Of a DNA stretch of 60,396 nucleotides, positions 8,313-17,807 are shown one piece after another; within the stretch, counting starts at the first letter, position 1, and the number at the start of each line of letters is the position of its first letter. Source of the stretch: a bacterium (lineage in GTDB: Bacteria; CLD3; SB21); contig JAEUSK010000175.1 of NCBI GenBank assembly GCA_016787925.1, forward strand, positions 1-60,396. The letters are read 5' to 3'. The translations under genes were made by a program, and so were the position numbers. A model generated the notes under the pieces. It made no database searches. It was not told the origin of the DNA and saw nothing but the letters and a program-made list of their open reading frames with translations.

Positions 8313-9290
8313 TTAATATGTAAATCGTATAGTAGAAAATGTGATTAGTTCATTTTGATGCAGCTTCTGTTCGAGCCTCATAGATAAACTTAGTTTAGCT
8401 GATTCCTCCCTATTCTTTCGTTTTACAGTCCAGACGGCGTCTGTCATGCTTAAAAGGTGATTGATCATAATTAGACCGGTCATTCCGCGAGCCGTGCTCA
8501 GGTATTCATTGCTCTTGATACGCATTCCTCGGTAGTCTATCATCAATGGCGTGAGGTTATTTCTTGTATACCCAGTATACGGATATGTGTTCTGATTATT
8601 TATAGCATCACTCCAGCCAAGCCCAAATTGTTCGGGATATTTGTAAATCATCTCGTAATACTGCTGACGGGAATTTTCATAAAGATGATGAACTGAAACT
8701 CCGGTGTTAGCCCCCCATTCGTTTTCAGCAGACTCCAATAATGCAAAATTAATTCCGCTGTCTTTTCGGCCTAAGTCGCCGGGTCCTATTGTAAAATTCG
8801 GATCATTTTGCAGTGACGTTTCCAAAAATTGAAGATACTTATCAACATCCCAATGATTGTCGGCAAAGTTCTCATATCTTCTCTCGAACTTCTTTCCCTT
8901 ATTTTTGTTATGAAAATAAAGCACCCATCCCGTAATTTCCAAGACTAAAAAGGAGGCGCCCTTTATCACGCTTTCCCGGCCTTTTTGGGAATAAATCTGG
9001 CCTGTGCCCGGTAGAAGTGCAGACATGCTCATGGCAAAAAAGGCAGATTTCTTTTGATGGCCTGAACCGGAATTACTCAAGTAGGATTCCTGAAAATCCG
9101 TATGCTTTTGTGATACATAAAAAGGCCGACGCAAGGAGTCAATGTGAAAGCGGTTCACATGATGGAAAGCAACAAGCGTTTTGGTTGGAACCACTTTTCC
9201 ATCTGAAGCCAAAACATCCTGCCACATCAGAAAAATAATAAGACTGTAAAGTGCTGGTTTCAATTCACCGTGGTTGATGTTTAACGTCAC
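8313..9290 (-). CDS. DUF5683-like secreted/membrane protein
   Basis: An uncharacterised protein of up to 325 residues. The GTG start at 9290 lacks a good ribosome site; an in-frame TTG about ten codons later, preceded by GGTGA, would start at the signal-like segment LKPALYSLIIFLMWQDVLA. The recognisable part is MSALLPGTGQIYSQKGRESVIKG near residue 105, followed by a hydrophobic segment. This is typical of the DUF5683 family found in FCB-group bacteria. The C-terminal half is rich in aromatic and polar residues and has no motif I know. It directly follows the GWxTD gene (three bases), so the two probably act in the same envelope-related process. Confidence 0.65.
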   Translation of the reverse strand: MTLNINHGELKPALYSLIIFLMWQDVLASDGKVVPTKTLVAFHHVNRFHIDSLRRPFYVSQKHTDFQESYLSNSGSGHQKKSAFFAMSMSALLPGTGQIYSQKGRESVIKGASFLVLEITGWVLYFHNKNKGKKFERRYENFADNHWDVDKYLQFLETSLQNDPNFTIGPGDLGRKDSGINFALLESAENEWGANTGVSVHHLYENSRQQYYEMIYKYPEQFGLGWSDAINNQNTYPYTGYTRNNLTPLMIDYRGMRIKSNEYLSTARGMTGLIMINHLLSMTDAVWTVKRKNREESAKLSLSMRLEQKLHQNELITFSTIRFTY

Positions 9291-9293
9291 CTT

Positions 9294-11450
9294 TTACTTC
9301 TGAATGGTCTCTTCTCTTTTCTTTTCTTCGTCTAGAATAGTTAAGTTGATAACGCTGCTTGATTCCTTTGAAGAATTCAGATCCTTAACTTTAACTTCGA
9401 GCGTCGCCACTCCGGTTGGCAATTCGCTTATGTCGAAGCCGATATATTCCTTTTCACTCGTGGATTTGCCTTCTTTTGTTGTAATAGATGAGGTGGAGGC
9501 CTCTTGTTTATTGCCAAATACTCCTGTGATCGCTTTTAGAAAACCCTGTCCGCCTTCAGACATTTTGATAGAATATGAAATTTGATACAGACTCTTTCCG
9601 TCATTATTCAATGTCAGGTTATAAATTTCATAATATACCGTTAATGGTTTATTTCTTAGAAGACCGGCGGCAGGATTAGGTACTACTTTAAGAGTTGACT
9701 TGGGTTTGACAAACTTTTCTTTTGTTATCGTGTTATCGACGTATTGTGCTATCTCTATATCGCTCACCGTGAGTGTATCTGAGGAATAATCACGAACAGA
9801 AACCACGAATTGGTATATCCCGACACGGTCTTTTTCATTATTTCTTATTTCAAGTGCGGCGACATATTTTCCGGGTGGAATTTCATTGTCGAGCTGGTCG
9901 ATATAAAAGTGAGAAGTTATCTCGTTTCCTCCCGCCGTAATATTATAATCCCGATCCAGTTTCATTATTTCATCATATTTCAGATCAAACAATGCAAAAT
10001 TAAGCTTAAGACTGGTTGAGAACTTGTTCGTCTCCGAAATACTGGGGACAAAATTCAGTTGATTAAAGGGAACGACGTAATAAAACTCTAATCTCGAATC
10101 TTTTTTGTTGCCTTTAAATGAGGCGAAATTGCAATTGATCGGCAGGTGCGGCGCACCAACGTCGAAAATGAAATTTTGTTTGTTCGTGTAACTGAGGTTC
10201 AAACTATTGTCTTGAAGATTTTGATTTGTTTGCAGAGCACCGGCTGCGCTCTGTATCCTATTCATTCGTTCCAGATATCCCACACTGGGCATGCCCGTAA
10301 CATTTTGCATTTGTTCTTCAACCCGTTGCTGTTCCACATCTGCCTGAGTCTTTATTTTTAATGCGATTTTTTGATAGTACATGTTGTAACTCGATCTCTC
10401 ATTGAATAATTCTACGATGTCCTGAACAGTGGCACTATGATCCACAGCGTCAAAAAGAGAAGTGAGTTGATAGGATCCATGAAAGTCCACAAAATCGTAG
10501 AATAGTCCGGCTCTAATGTTATCGTAAAACCAGGATTCGTTTTCTTTTATATTCTGTCGAGGTCTTCCGTAGTATACCCTGTCTGGTTTGCCAAGTTTGA
10601 TATATAGCGCTCCCCTGTCATCATACCATGGTTTGAAGGCCTTACTGTAAGCTTGTCGGGCATAATTCAGTCGCTTGTAATGCTCAATAAGACGCTGATT
10701 GACTGGGTCTATCGGATTTGGATCACGACGTTTCCAAAAAGTTTTCAAAAATACCAGTTTTTCAGTACTGGACTTTAGCGCATCCCATTGTTTCGTTTCG
10801 TCATTGGTAGCGATCTCTTTGGCGTCGATAAAGACTTTTTCAATTGCATTTACATCTCTAATGTCATTTAGTCCGCCATAAAACGCTTCGCAGGCCTCTT
10901 CATCTTTGCCAATGTCCATAAAGACCAGTGAAAGCTGGATGAGAGGAAACGTATCTTCAAGGTTTATGAGAGCGCCCTGTTTGTAGGCATCAATAGCAAG
11001 ATCATATTCTCCCATTTCACGGTAGGTTGAACCTAATTGGAGCCAAACATTAGGCAAATCAAACGCTACAAACCTGTCGTCCTTGGAAATTACCTTCTTA
11101 AATGAGGCTTCAGATTCTCTAAATTTCCCTTCAAATCTTTGCAGCATGCCTTTCAAGAAGATCCCTTCCGTATCTTCATCGTTGTTCCTAAGAATATTGG
11201 AAATATATTGAGAAGAACGCTTGAGATTATCGCCAAAAAATTTTGAAAAAATTCGAAGTGCCCCGGACATGTTTTCGTAGTTTTTTAACTCTGTCAATGC
11301 CAATCTCTTATAATAGACTGAAGAATCCTGTACATTGATTTGCGCATTACTCGCTTTTTCCCTCACAATCTCATTTGATTGAGCATCGGTTTGCGCGAAC
11401 CCGAATTGTAAAAGCAAAAATACCGCCAGGCACCAAGAAAACAAACGCAT
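9294..11450 (-). CDS. GWxTD domain-containing TPR protein, exported
   Basis: A 718-residue exported protein. A signal peptide (about residues 1-20, FSWCLAVFLLLQFGFAQ) precedes TPR-like helices (about 75-200). Next comes the GWxTD-domain signature: WKRRDPNPIDPVNQRLIEHY, then KPWYDDRGALYIKLGKPDRV, where the name-giving motif reads WYDD. The C-terminal part is beta-rich and ends in a charged tail. GWxTD proteins are known mainly from FCB-type phyla and their function is unknown, with a role in the cell envelope suspected. It starts the leftward series followed by the DUF5683-like gene, three bases apart. The 234-base region to mtnA presumably holds both promoters. Confidence 0.85.
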   Translation of the reverse strand: MRLFSWCLAVFLLLQFGFAQTDAQSNEIVREKASNAQINVQDSSVYYKRLALTELKNYENMSGALRIFSKFFGDNLKRSSQYISNILRNNDEDTEGIFLKGMLQRFEGKFRESEASFKKVISKDDRFVAFDLPNVWLQLGSTYREMGEYDLAIDAYKQGALINLEDTFPLIQLSLVFMDIGKDEEACEAFYGGLNDIRDVNAIEKVFIDAKEIATNDETKQWDALKSSTEKLVFLKTFWKRRDPNPIDPVNQRLIEHYKRLNYARQAYSKAFKPWYDDRGALYIKLGKPDRVYYGRPRQNIKENESWFYDNIRAGLFYDFVDFHGSYQLTSLFDAVDHSATVQDIVELFNERSSYNMYYQKIALKIKTQADVEQQRVEEQMQNVTGMPSVGYLERMNRIQSAAGALQTNQNLQDNSLNLSYTNKQNFIFDVGAPHLPINCNFASFKGNKKDSRLEFYYVVPFNQLNFVPSISETNKFSTSLKLNFALFDLKYDEIMKLDRDYNITAGGNEITSHFYIDQLDNEIPPGKYVAALEIRNNEKDRVGIYQFVVSVRDYSSDTLTVSDIEIAQYVDNTITKEKFVKPKSTLKVVPNPAAGLLRNKPLTVYYEIYNLTLNNDGKSLYQISYSIKMSEGGQGFLKAITGVFGNKQEASTSSITTKEGKSTSEKEYIGFDISELPTGVATLEVKVKDLNSSKESSSVINLTILDEEKKREETIQK

Positions 11451-11595
11451 AATAACTCCTTTTTTTTGACTAAAAGAATATAAACTTAGAATTGTAATAA
11501 AGCAAATAATTTTGTCACCGACGTTAAGTTCAACGATTATAATATCTTTACGATTACTTTTTTATTTGTTTCATCAAAAAAATTTGCCTTAACAC

Positions 11596-11609
11596 CAAGT
11601 TTAAACTTG
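11596..11609. promoter_or_regulatory. Perfect 14-bp palindrome upstream of mtnA
   Basis: CAAGTTTAAACTTG is self-complementary over its full length. It lies 75 bases before the mtnA ATG in the divergent region shared with the GWxTD gene. The region is very AT-rich and the palindrome could be an operator, but chance cannot be excluded. Confidence 0.3.
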
Positions 11610-11684
11610 ATTTTTGAAATAGCATTAAATATATTTTCCAGATTCTTTTGATTTTGTTTTTTTTGAATTTAAAAAAGATCTGTT

Positions 11685-12707
11685 ATGATTGAAACTATTC
11701 GATGGGTTAATAATTCCATACGAATAATCGATCAAACCGAACTTCCGAGTAAAGAGGTTTACCTTAACATATCAAGAGTAGATGAACTCATAGGAGCGAT
11801 AACGAAGTTACAAGTTCGCGGCGCTCCCGCCTTGGGAATTGCCGGCGCCTACGGTATGGTTTTGGGTTTGCAGGAATTAATAACATCAAACGAATTTGTT
11901 TCCGGCAAGAAAGTAGATGAAATTGCAGCAAGTTTGATTGGAAGCCGTCCAACAGCTGTAAATTTGAAATGGGGCGTATTAAGAATTAAAGGATTGATTG
12001 ATTTGACAAAAAATAAAAAAACAAGTGAAATGATGAGCAGCATGATATCAGAGGCTCATGCAATTTTGGTGGAGGATATTGAATCTTGTGTTGCACTGGG
12101 ATTACATGGGGCTCAGCTGGTTAGTGATAAATTTTCGATCTTAACTCATTGTAACACAGGTGGACTGGCAACCGGCGGTTTCGGTACGGGTTTGGGTATT
12201 ATTGTGACGGCGCACCAGCAGCATAAGCGTATTCATGTATATGTGGATGAAACCAGGCCGCTTCTGCAAGGCGCCCGACTAACCTCATGGGAGTTAACAA
12301 AAGAAGGAATTGATCACACGATAATTGCCGATAACATGGCGGGTTATTTAATGGCTCAGAAGAAGGTGGATTGTGTCATTGTTGGCGCAGACAGAATTGC
12401 CAAGAATGGAGACGCTGCTAATAAAATCGGCACATATTCGCTGGCCGTTCTGTGTGAAAAGCACAAGGTTCCGTTTTACGTAGCAGCCCCTACTTCAACT
12501 ATTGATTCGGCGGCGAAAAACGGCAATGACATACCGATTGAAGAACGTAATCACGATGAAATCACTCATTATCATGGGAATCGCATCGCACCTGCTGGCG
12601 CCAGAGCGTATAACCCTGCATTTGACGTAACGCCGGCATCAATGATAACGGCAATCATAACGGAAAAGAAAATATATAAAGGGCCGCATTATAATTTCGC
12701 GGACTGA
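11685..12707 (+). CDS. mtnA: S-methyl-5-thioribose-1-phosphate isomerase
   Basis: The methionine-salvage isomerase that converts methylthioribose 1-phosphate to the ribulose form; fold shared with eIF2B subunits. It has 340 residues, full length. Key motifs are RGAPALGIAGAYG, THCNTGGLATGGFGTGLG with catalytic Cys156, VDETRPLLQGARLTSWEL, and GADRIAKNGDAANKIGT with catalytic Asp236. These residues distinguish the enzyme from eIF2B-like ribose-1,5-bisphosphate isomerases. No other salvage genes are in the window. It heads a rightward series with a TPR gene and purB. Confidence 0.95.
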   Translation: MIETIRWVNNSIRIIDQTELPSKEVYLNISRVDELIGAITKLQVRGAPALGIAGAYGMVLGLQELITSNEFVSGKKVDEIAASLIGSRPTAVNLKWGVLRIKGLIDLTKNKKTSEMMSSMISEAHAILVEDIESCVALGLHGAQLVSDKFSILTHCNTGGLATGGFGTGLGIIVTAHQQHKRIHVYVDETRPLLQGARLTSWELTKEGIDHTIIADNMAGYLMAQKKVDCVIVGADRIAKNGDAANKIGTYSLAVLCEKHKVPFYVAAPTSTIDSAAKNGNDIPIEERNHDEITHYHGNRIAPAGARAYNPAFDVTPASMITAIITEKKIYKGPHYNFAD

Positions 12708-12737
12708 TTAGTTAAAATGAATAATTCGGAGGAAATA

Positions 12738-14246
12738 ATGCATTCTTCAAGACTCAAAATATCAGTGACATTGGTCGGATTTATTACAATGTGTTTGTTG
12801 CTTTTTATGGCCGACTTGGCGGTATCCCAAAACAAAAGTCACTCAGCTGTAATTGGCGGGGTAAAAGTTAGATTCAAGAACGCGGTTAGTCAGCCGGCCG
12901 ACGCACAAAAGTACTACGAAGAATCGATCGATCTCTTATTGAAAAATAACGTCGTTAGAGATGAGCGTGAAAAAGACAAAGAAGAGACGTATTTCTATTT
13001 AGGTTCTGTCTACTACTATATGCGAGAATATAAACTGGCTTACGATGCTTTTCAAAATTCATTGAGTCACGGGAAGAAATTTCTTGAAAAAGGTGAACAT
13101 ATTACTGGCGGTATTGAATTATTTTCGATCAAGGAATGTATCAACGATATGAAATTGAAGACATTTAATCAAGGTAACAAAGCATTTAACACCGCGTTAA
13201 CTATGTCTGCCGGGGATAGCTCCCGGACACTGTATTATCAAGCCATTGATAAATATAATCTCATTCTGGCCTGGGATCCTCAGTCGGTTATTAACGGAAC
13301 CAGCTATGCAGCGACCGTATATAATTTATTGGCCAATTCTTATATTCAATTGATGAACTCTGAAAAGGACGAAGCCAACAAGAAAATTCTCCGCGAGAAG
13401 GTGTTGGAAAACTTGCTGAAATTGTCAGATGCGGACAAATCCAATCTGACGGTCATGTACAATATTTTCATCCAGTATTACGATGAGAAGAATTATGATA
13501 AATCGATTGAGTGGATAAATAAAGCGTTGACGGTTGAAACAAATGACAGTCTGGCAAAGGTTATTAAGTCCACTTTGGTGCAACAGAAGGCCTATATTTA
13601 CGACAATATTCTAGGCAAAACAGATGAGGCTTTTAAGACATATGAAGAGCTTATTAAATCGGATCCCAACAACCCAGATTGGCATTTCAATTTAGCACGC
13701 CTATATTTCGGCAAGAATCAGAATGACAAAGCCATCGAAGAACTGAAAATAGTAAAGAGACTGAAGCCGTCAGACGAAGAATCTAATTTTCAGGTTGCAG
13801 ACGAGATGTTTTTTGCCTACCAAAAGCAACGCAGTAGTGAAATTGAAAAACACGGCGGGGTTGCAAAAGCGGACATGAAGATAGTTACGGAGATCCTTAA
13901 GCCTGATATTGAGGCATGCAAAAAAAACATAATGGAAGCTATAGACGTGATGGGTAAAAACCTTGAAACATCATCTGACAGAGCGGAATCGCACTATCGC
14001 ATTGGTAAGTTTTACAATCTCCTTGCAGAATTAGAAGGAAACTTAGCCTACAATCTCGAAAACAAAGAAAAAGTTAAGCTTCAAAAGCCGTACTTTGAGA
14101 AGGCGGTAAATAGTTTGAAAGAGACAATCAAAATAAATCCAACGCACAAGAATGCGTGGCAGAATCTGTTCGTGGCATACACTAACCTGCAATTGGTTAA
14201 AGAACGTGATGAAGCCTTGAAAAAATTTAATGAGCTTGGCAAATAA
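12738..14246 (+). CDS. Exported TPR-repeat protein
   Basis: A 502-residue tetratricopeptide protein. The ATG at 12738 is chosen because GGAGG lies directly upstream; an ATG seven codons earlier would overlap that site. An N-terminal signal/anchor (ISVTLVGFITMCLLLFMADLAVS) is followed by TPR-like helical repeats across the protein, for example ETYFYLGSVYYYMREYKLAYDAF, PDWHFNLARLYFGKNQNDKAIEEL, and a last repeat ending at the C-terminus. TPRs mediate protein contacts; the partner is unknown. The stop and the purB start share one base (TAATG), so translation is coupled to purB, without an obvious functional reason. Confidence 0.85.
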   Translation: MHSSRLKISVTLVGFITMCLLLFMADLAVSQNKSHSAVIGGVKVRFKNAVSQPADAQKYYEESIDLLLKNNVVRDEREKDKEETYFYLGSVYYYMREYKLAYDAFQNSLSHGKKFLEKGEHITGGIELFSIKECINDMKLKTFNQGNKAFNTALTMSAGDSSRTLYYQAIDKYNLILAWDPQSVINGTSYAATVYNLLANSYIQLMNSEKDEANKKILREKVLENLLKLSDADKSNLTVMYNIFIQYYDEKNYDKSIEWINKALTVETNDSLAKVIKSTLVQQKAYIYDNILGKTDEAFKTYEELIKSDPNNPDWHFNLARLYFGKNQNDKAIEELKIVKRLKPSDEESNFQVADEMFFAYQKQRSSEIEKHGGVAKADMKIVTEILKPDIEACKKNIMEAIDVMGKNLETSSDRAESHYRIGKFYNLLAELEGNLAYNLENKEKVKLQKPYFEKAVNSLKETIKINPTHKNAWQNLFVAYTNLQLVKERDEALKKFNELGK

Positions 14247-15541
14247 TGATAACGAGGTATACGCGTCCTGCATTCGCAAAAATATGGTCTGACGAGAATA
14301 AATTTCAGAAATGGCTCGAGGTAGAAATCGCTGTTTGCGCGGCACAAGCTGAATTGGGTTATATTCCCCAGAGTGCTATAGATTCGATCAGGAACAAAGC
14401 CAAATTTGATACTTCTCGTGTGTTAGAAATTGAGTCTGAAGTTAAACATGACGTTATTGCATTTCTGACGAATGTAGCTGAATATGTGGGCGAAGATGCA
14501 AGATACATTCACTTAGGTATGACATCCAATGACGTTCTCGATACGTCCCTGTCATTACTTCTTCGTGAAGCTGGAGAAATTCTTGTCGCTGATTTGAGAA
14601 TGCTCCGGGATGTTGTGCGGAACCGTGCGATAGAATTCAAGTATACACCATGTATTGGAAGAACGCACGGGGTTCACGCTGAACCTATTACATTTGGTCT
14701 AAAGCTGGCGCTTTGGCATGATGAGATCGTAAGAAACTTGGTGCGTCTTGAAGAAGTTATTGACGGTATTTCGGTTATAAAGATCTCCGGAGCGGTTGGA
14801 ACTTTTCAACATTTAGATCCCCGCGTGGAAGAAAAAACAGGGCGCATGTTGGGGTTAAAGCCTGTCAACGCTACCCAAGTCGTCCCGAGAGATCTGCATG
14901 CCGATTTCTTAACGACATTAGCTGTAATCGGGGCATCGATTGAAAAATTTGCTACGGAAATTCGCAGTTTGCAACGCACGGAAATACTGGAGGCTGAAGA
15001 ATATTTTTCCAAGGGGCAAAAAGGTTCCTCCGCCATGCCGCATAAACGAAACCCAATCACGTGCGAGCGCGTAGCCGGATTAGCCCGGCTTCTGAGGTCG
15101 AATGCTATGGCTGCGCTAGAGAATGTTGCGCTCTGGCATGAGAGGGATATTACGCACTCCTCCGTTGAACGTGTTATATTGCCGGACAGCACCGTTTTGC
15201 TGGATTACATGCTAACCCAATTTACGAGTGTCATTCAAAGTCTTATAGTTTATCCTGACAACATGTTAAGAAATATTAATAAAACCCGAGGATTGATTTT
15301 CAGCCAGCCTGTTCTGTTGGCTCTAACGAGCAAGGGTATGCGTCGTGAAGACGCATATAAAGCTGTTCAGGAAAGTGCAATGTCCGTTTGGCAATCGGAA
15401 AATGAAAACTTCACAGAAGTTATTTCTAAGAACGAGATTGTCAGAAAATTACTGAGCGAACACGACCTTAGTCAGTGTTTCGACATGTCAAGAAGTTTGC
15501 AGCATATTGACTATTTATTTGAACGATCCGGAATAAAATGA
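14246..15541 (+). CDS. purB: Adenylosuccinate lyase
   Basis: Catalyses two fumarate-releasing steps of purine synthesis, on SAICAR and on adenylosuccinate. It has 431 residues, typical for the bacterial form. Motifs are HLGMTSNDVLDTSLS near residue 90, GRTHGVHAEPITFGLK with the catalytic His, and the superfamily signature GSSAMPHKRNP near residue 260. The ATG overlaps the stop of the preceding TPR gene. It is followed after 34 bases by purC, whose product makes SAICAR, the substrate of the first lyase step, so the two genes form a functional pair. Confidence 0.97.
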   Translation: MITRYTRPAFAKIWSDENKFQKWLEVEIAVCAAQAELGYIPQSAIDSIRNKAKFDTSRVLEIESEVKHDVIAFLTNVAEYVGEDARYIHLGMTSNDVLDTSLSLLLREAGEILVADLRMLRDVVRNRAIEFKYTPCIGRTHGVHAEPITFGLKLALWHDEIVRNLVRLEEVIDGISVIKISGAVGTFQHLDPRVEEKTGRMLGLKPVNATQVVPRDLHADFLTTLAVIGASIEKFATEIRSLQRTEILEAEEYFSKGQKGSSAMPHKRNPITCERVAGLARLLRSNAMAALENVALWHERDITHSSVERVILPDSTVLLDYMLTQFTSVIQSLIVYPDNMLRNINKTRGLIFSQPVLLALTSKGMRREDAYKAVQESAMSVWQSENENFTEVISKNEIVRKLLSEHDLSQCFDMSRSLQHIDYLFERSGIK

Positions 15542-15575
15542 ACTAAACGTTATTAAGGCATCGCAGGAGGCTACC

Positions 15576-16337
15576 TTGGAAGTCAACATTAAGAAATTAG
15601 AAAAAGAGCAGCTGTATTATGACGGCAGCATGAAAAAGCTTTACAGCACCAGCAATCCCGACTACTTGTTTATGGAATTCAAAAATGAGGTGGTTGCTAT
15701 TGACAGCAAGAAAGCTAAGAAAGTGAGGGGTAAGGGCCAAACCAATACTGAAACATCCTCATATATATTTCAATTTCTTGACAGCTATCATATCCCGACT
15801 CACTATATCGGGAAGCTCAATGAAAAATGGCTGGTAGTCCGTAAATTAGAAATGGTTCCAATCAATGTTATCGTGCGCAATGTTTCTGCTGGAACTTTTG
15901 CAAAAAATTTCAGAATGGAAGAGGGCCAGGTACTCCCCGCTCCCATTATTGAGTTTTATTTCAAGAATGAAAAGATGGGAAACCCGATGGTTAATGAATA
16001 CCATCTGTATGCTTTTGGATCTGCTAATCAGGATGAAATCAGAATGATCCAGCGTCTCTCGGCTAAAGTAAATGCAGTAATGAAAAACTTTTTTGAGCGC
16101 CGAAATTATCAACTGGTGGATATAAAATTGGAATTTGGCCGTTCTAAAGGAAAAATCTATCTTGGCGATGAAGTCACGCTTGACACATGCCGAATTTGGG
16201 ATAACGGAAATAATTCAAAGTTAGAAAAAGAGATCGCGCATGGCAAAGATAATGAAATAGGCAAAATATATAATGAAGTGAAACAACGAATTTTACATCC
16301 GCGCGCCAAGGACGAAAAACTTAATTTGGTCGGCTAA
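15576..16337 (+). CDS. purC: Phosphoribosylaminoimidazole-succinocarboxamide synthase, short divergent form (first of two)
   Basis: SAICAR synthetase of the short form (253 residues), joining aspartate to CAIR with ATP. It starts with TTG after AGGAGG. Recognisable segments are the opening YYDGSMKKLYST, the core MVPINVIVRNVSAGT, and LVDIKLEFGRSKGKIYLGDE followed by DTCRIWD. Several normally constant positions are altered: the region that usually reads FKDDATAFNG here reads FKNEVVAIDS, and the usual KR after the AGS motif is KN. It lies next to purB. A second, longer and more canonical purC lies at 29445-30323, so this copy may be specialised or on the way to losing activity. Confidence 0.85.
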   Translation: MEVNIKKLEKEQLYYDGSMKKLYSTSNPDYLFMEFKNEVVAIDSKKAKKVRGKGQTNTETSSYIFQFLDSYHIPTHYIGKLNEKWLVVRKLEMVPINVIVRNVSAGTFAKNFRMEEGQVLPAPIIEFYFKNEKMGNPMVNEYHLYAFGSANQDEIRMIQRLSAKVNAVMKNFFERRNYQLVDIKLEFGRSKGKIYLGDEVTLDTCRIWDNGNNSKLEKEIAHGKDNEIGKIYNEVKQRILHPRAKDEKLNLVG

Positions 16338-16379
16338 GGCGTAAACGCATTTGATTTATTAACATGGAGTAAAAAGAAC

Positions 16380-17027
16380 TTGAAAATATCGAAAGAAGGA
16401 ACGGTCACGATTGTTTTAGTTAATATTTTTGTTTCGATGGTCATAATTTTTCTTATTTTTTTTGGTAATCCGGTTCTGTACTGGTTGCTTATTCCGTTAT
16501 TAATCGTAGAATTCTTGGTCGTTTATTTCTTCCGTGATCCTGAGCGTAATATTCCATTAGCCGCCGGCGTGATAGTTTCTCCGGCCGACGGGAAAGTCGT
16601 GCTGATTAAGGATGTTTATGAAGATCAGTTTTTGAAATCAGACGCTGTGCAGATCAGTATTTTTCTGTCTGTTTTCAATGTTCATGTAAATCGAATTCCC
16701 GTCAGCGGAACGATTAAGTATTTCCGTTACATGCGTGGCGCTTTTTTGGCCGCCTTTAATCACGATGCATCGGTCAAGAATGAACAAACAGTCATTGGTA
16801 TTGAAATGGGTAACGGTAAGTTATTGTTCAAACAAATAGCAGGATTGTTAGCACGCCGAATCGTGTTTGATCCAAAAGAAAACGACAGCGTAGTTGCAGG
16901 TGAGCGCTGTGGCATAATTAAATTTGGATCACGCGTTGATGTGATCGTACAGAAAAACGTTGACATAAAAATCAAGGTTGGCGACAAAGTAACCGGCGGA
17001 GAGAGCATTATCGGAGTCATTCGATAG
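16380..17027 (+). CDS. psd: Phosphatidylserine decarboxylase, short type
   Basis: Converts phosphatidylserine to phosphatidylethanolamine at the inner membrane through a pyruvoyl cofactor. It has 215 residues, matching the short soluble-type family. It starts with TTG preceded by GGAG. Two N-terminal hydrophobic segments (about residues 10-50) anchor it. FFRDPERNIP, VSPADGKV, and FLSVFNVHVNRIPVSG follow. The self-cleavage site is Gly-Ser in KFGSRVDV near residue 182, which generates the pyruvoyl group. pssA follows after 30 bases, giving a complete two-step route to phosphatidylethanolamine. Confidence 0.94.
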   Translation: MKISKEGTVTIVLVNIFVSMVIIFLIFFGNPVLYWLLIPLLIVEFLVVYFFRDPERNIPLAAGVIVSPADGKVVLIKDVYEDQFLKSDAVQISIFLSVFNVHVNRIPVSGTIKYFRYMRGAFLAAFNHDASVKNEQTVIGIEMGNGKLLFKQIAGLLARRIVFDPKENDSVVAGERCGIIKFGSRVDVIVQKNVDIKIKVGDKVTGGESIIGVIR

Positions 17028-17057
17028 ACTTAGTCACAAAAAATTGGAGATTTCTGT

Positions 17058-17804
17058 TTGAGACCATCGCCTAAAAGACACCTTCCGTCATTGGTAACTG
17101 CATTGAATCTCTTTGCGGGATTCTTGTCAGTGGTGTACTCAATAAATGGCGATTATGTTACGGCAGCCTGGCTGATCGTTGTCGCAGCTGTCATGGACGT
17201 ACTTGACGGCAAGGTTGCGCGCCTGGTTAAGTCCAGCTCTGACTTCGGCGTAGAGCTCGATTCTTTGGCTGATGTATCTAGTTTTGGTTTTGCGCCAGCT
17301 ATTCTGATCTACCAGTCCTATTTTGCGTCATGGGGTTTTTTTGGAATATTTCTCAGTTTTTTGCCTCTTGTTTTCGGCGGGATTCGGCTTGCGCGATTTA
17401 ATACGCAGGCTACTGAACTTGGTGAAAAGGACGCGTTTTTCAAGGGTTTACCCATTCCCTCATCAGCCATTTCGCTTGTAGGATTTGTTGTTTTCGAGAA
17501 ATCTATATTTGGGGGATTCAAGCACCCGGAAATTCTCACCGGCTTGACCATCCTCGTATCCGTGTTAATGGTTAGTAAGATTCGCTATGACGCCATGCCT
17601 AATTTTTCATTTAAGCGGCAGCAAGACGTTATTAAAATCATTTTGATGATCGTCATTCTTCCCCTACTTGCGCTATTTCCATCAAAAATAATATTTCCGG
17701 GAATGATGATGTTTATCTTGAGCGGTCTATTGCGGGCACTAATTGAGCATTTTAAGAGGGCTGATGATGATGATGAAATTTCAGATATCCCTGCCGTAGA
17801 ATAA
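17058..17804 (+). CDS. pssA: CDP-diacylglycerol-serine O-phosphatidyltransferase
   Basis: An integral membrane phosphatidylserine synthase of the CDP-alcohol phosphotransferase family, 248 residues. The family signature appears near residues 50-75 as DVLDGKVARLVKSSSDFG followed by ELDSLAD, with the metal-binding aspartates in place. Several membrane segments follow, and the C-terminus is acidic. It starts with TTG after GGAG. Psd, encoded just upstream, uses its product. The gene ends three bases before the convergent tyrS stop, leaving no space for a separate terminator. Confidence 0.94.
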   Translation: MRPSPKRHLPSLVTALNLFAGFLSVVYSINGDYVTAAWLIVVAAVMDVLDGKVARLVKSSSDFGVELDSLADVSSFGFAPAILIYQSYFASWGFFGIFLSFLPLVFGGIRLARFNTQATELGEKDAFFKGLPIPSSAISLVGFVVFEKSIFGGFKHPEILTGLTILVSVLMVSKIRYDAMPNFSFKRQQDVIKIILMIVILPLLALFPSKIIFPGMMMFILSGLLRALIEHFKRADDDDEISDIPAVE

Positions 17805-17807
17805 CTC

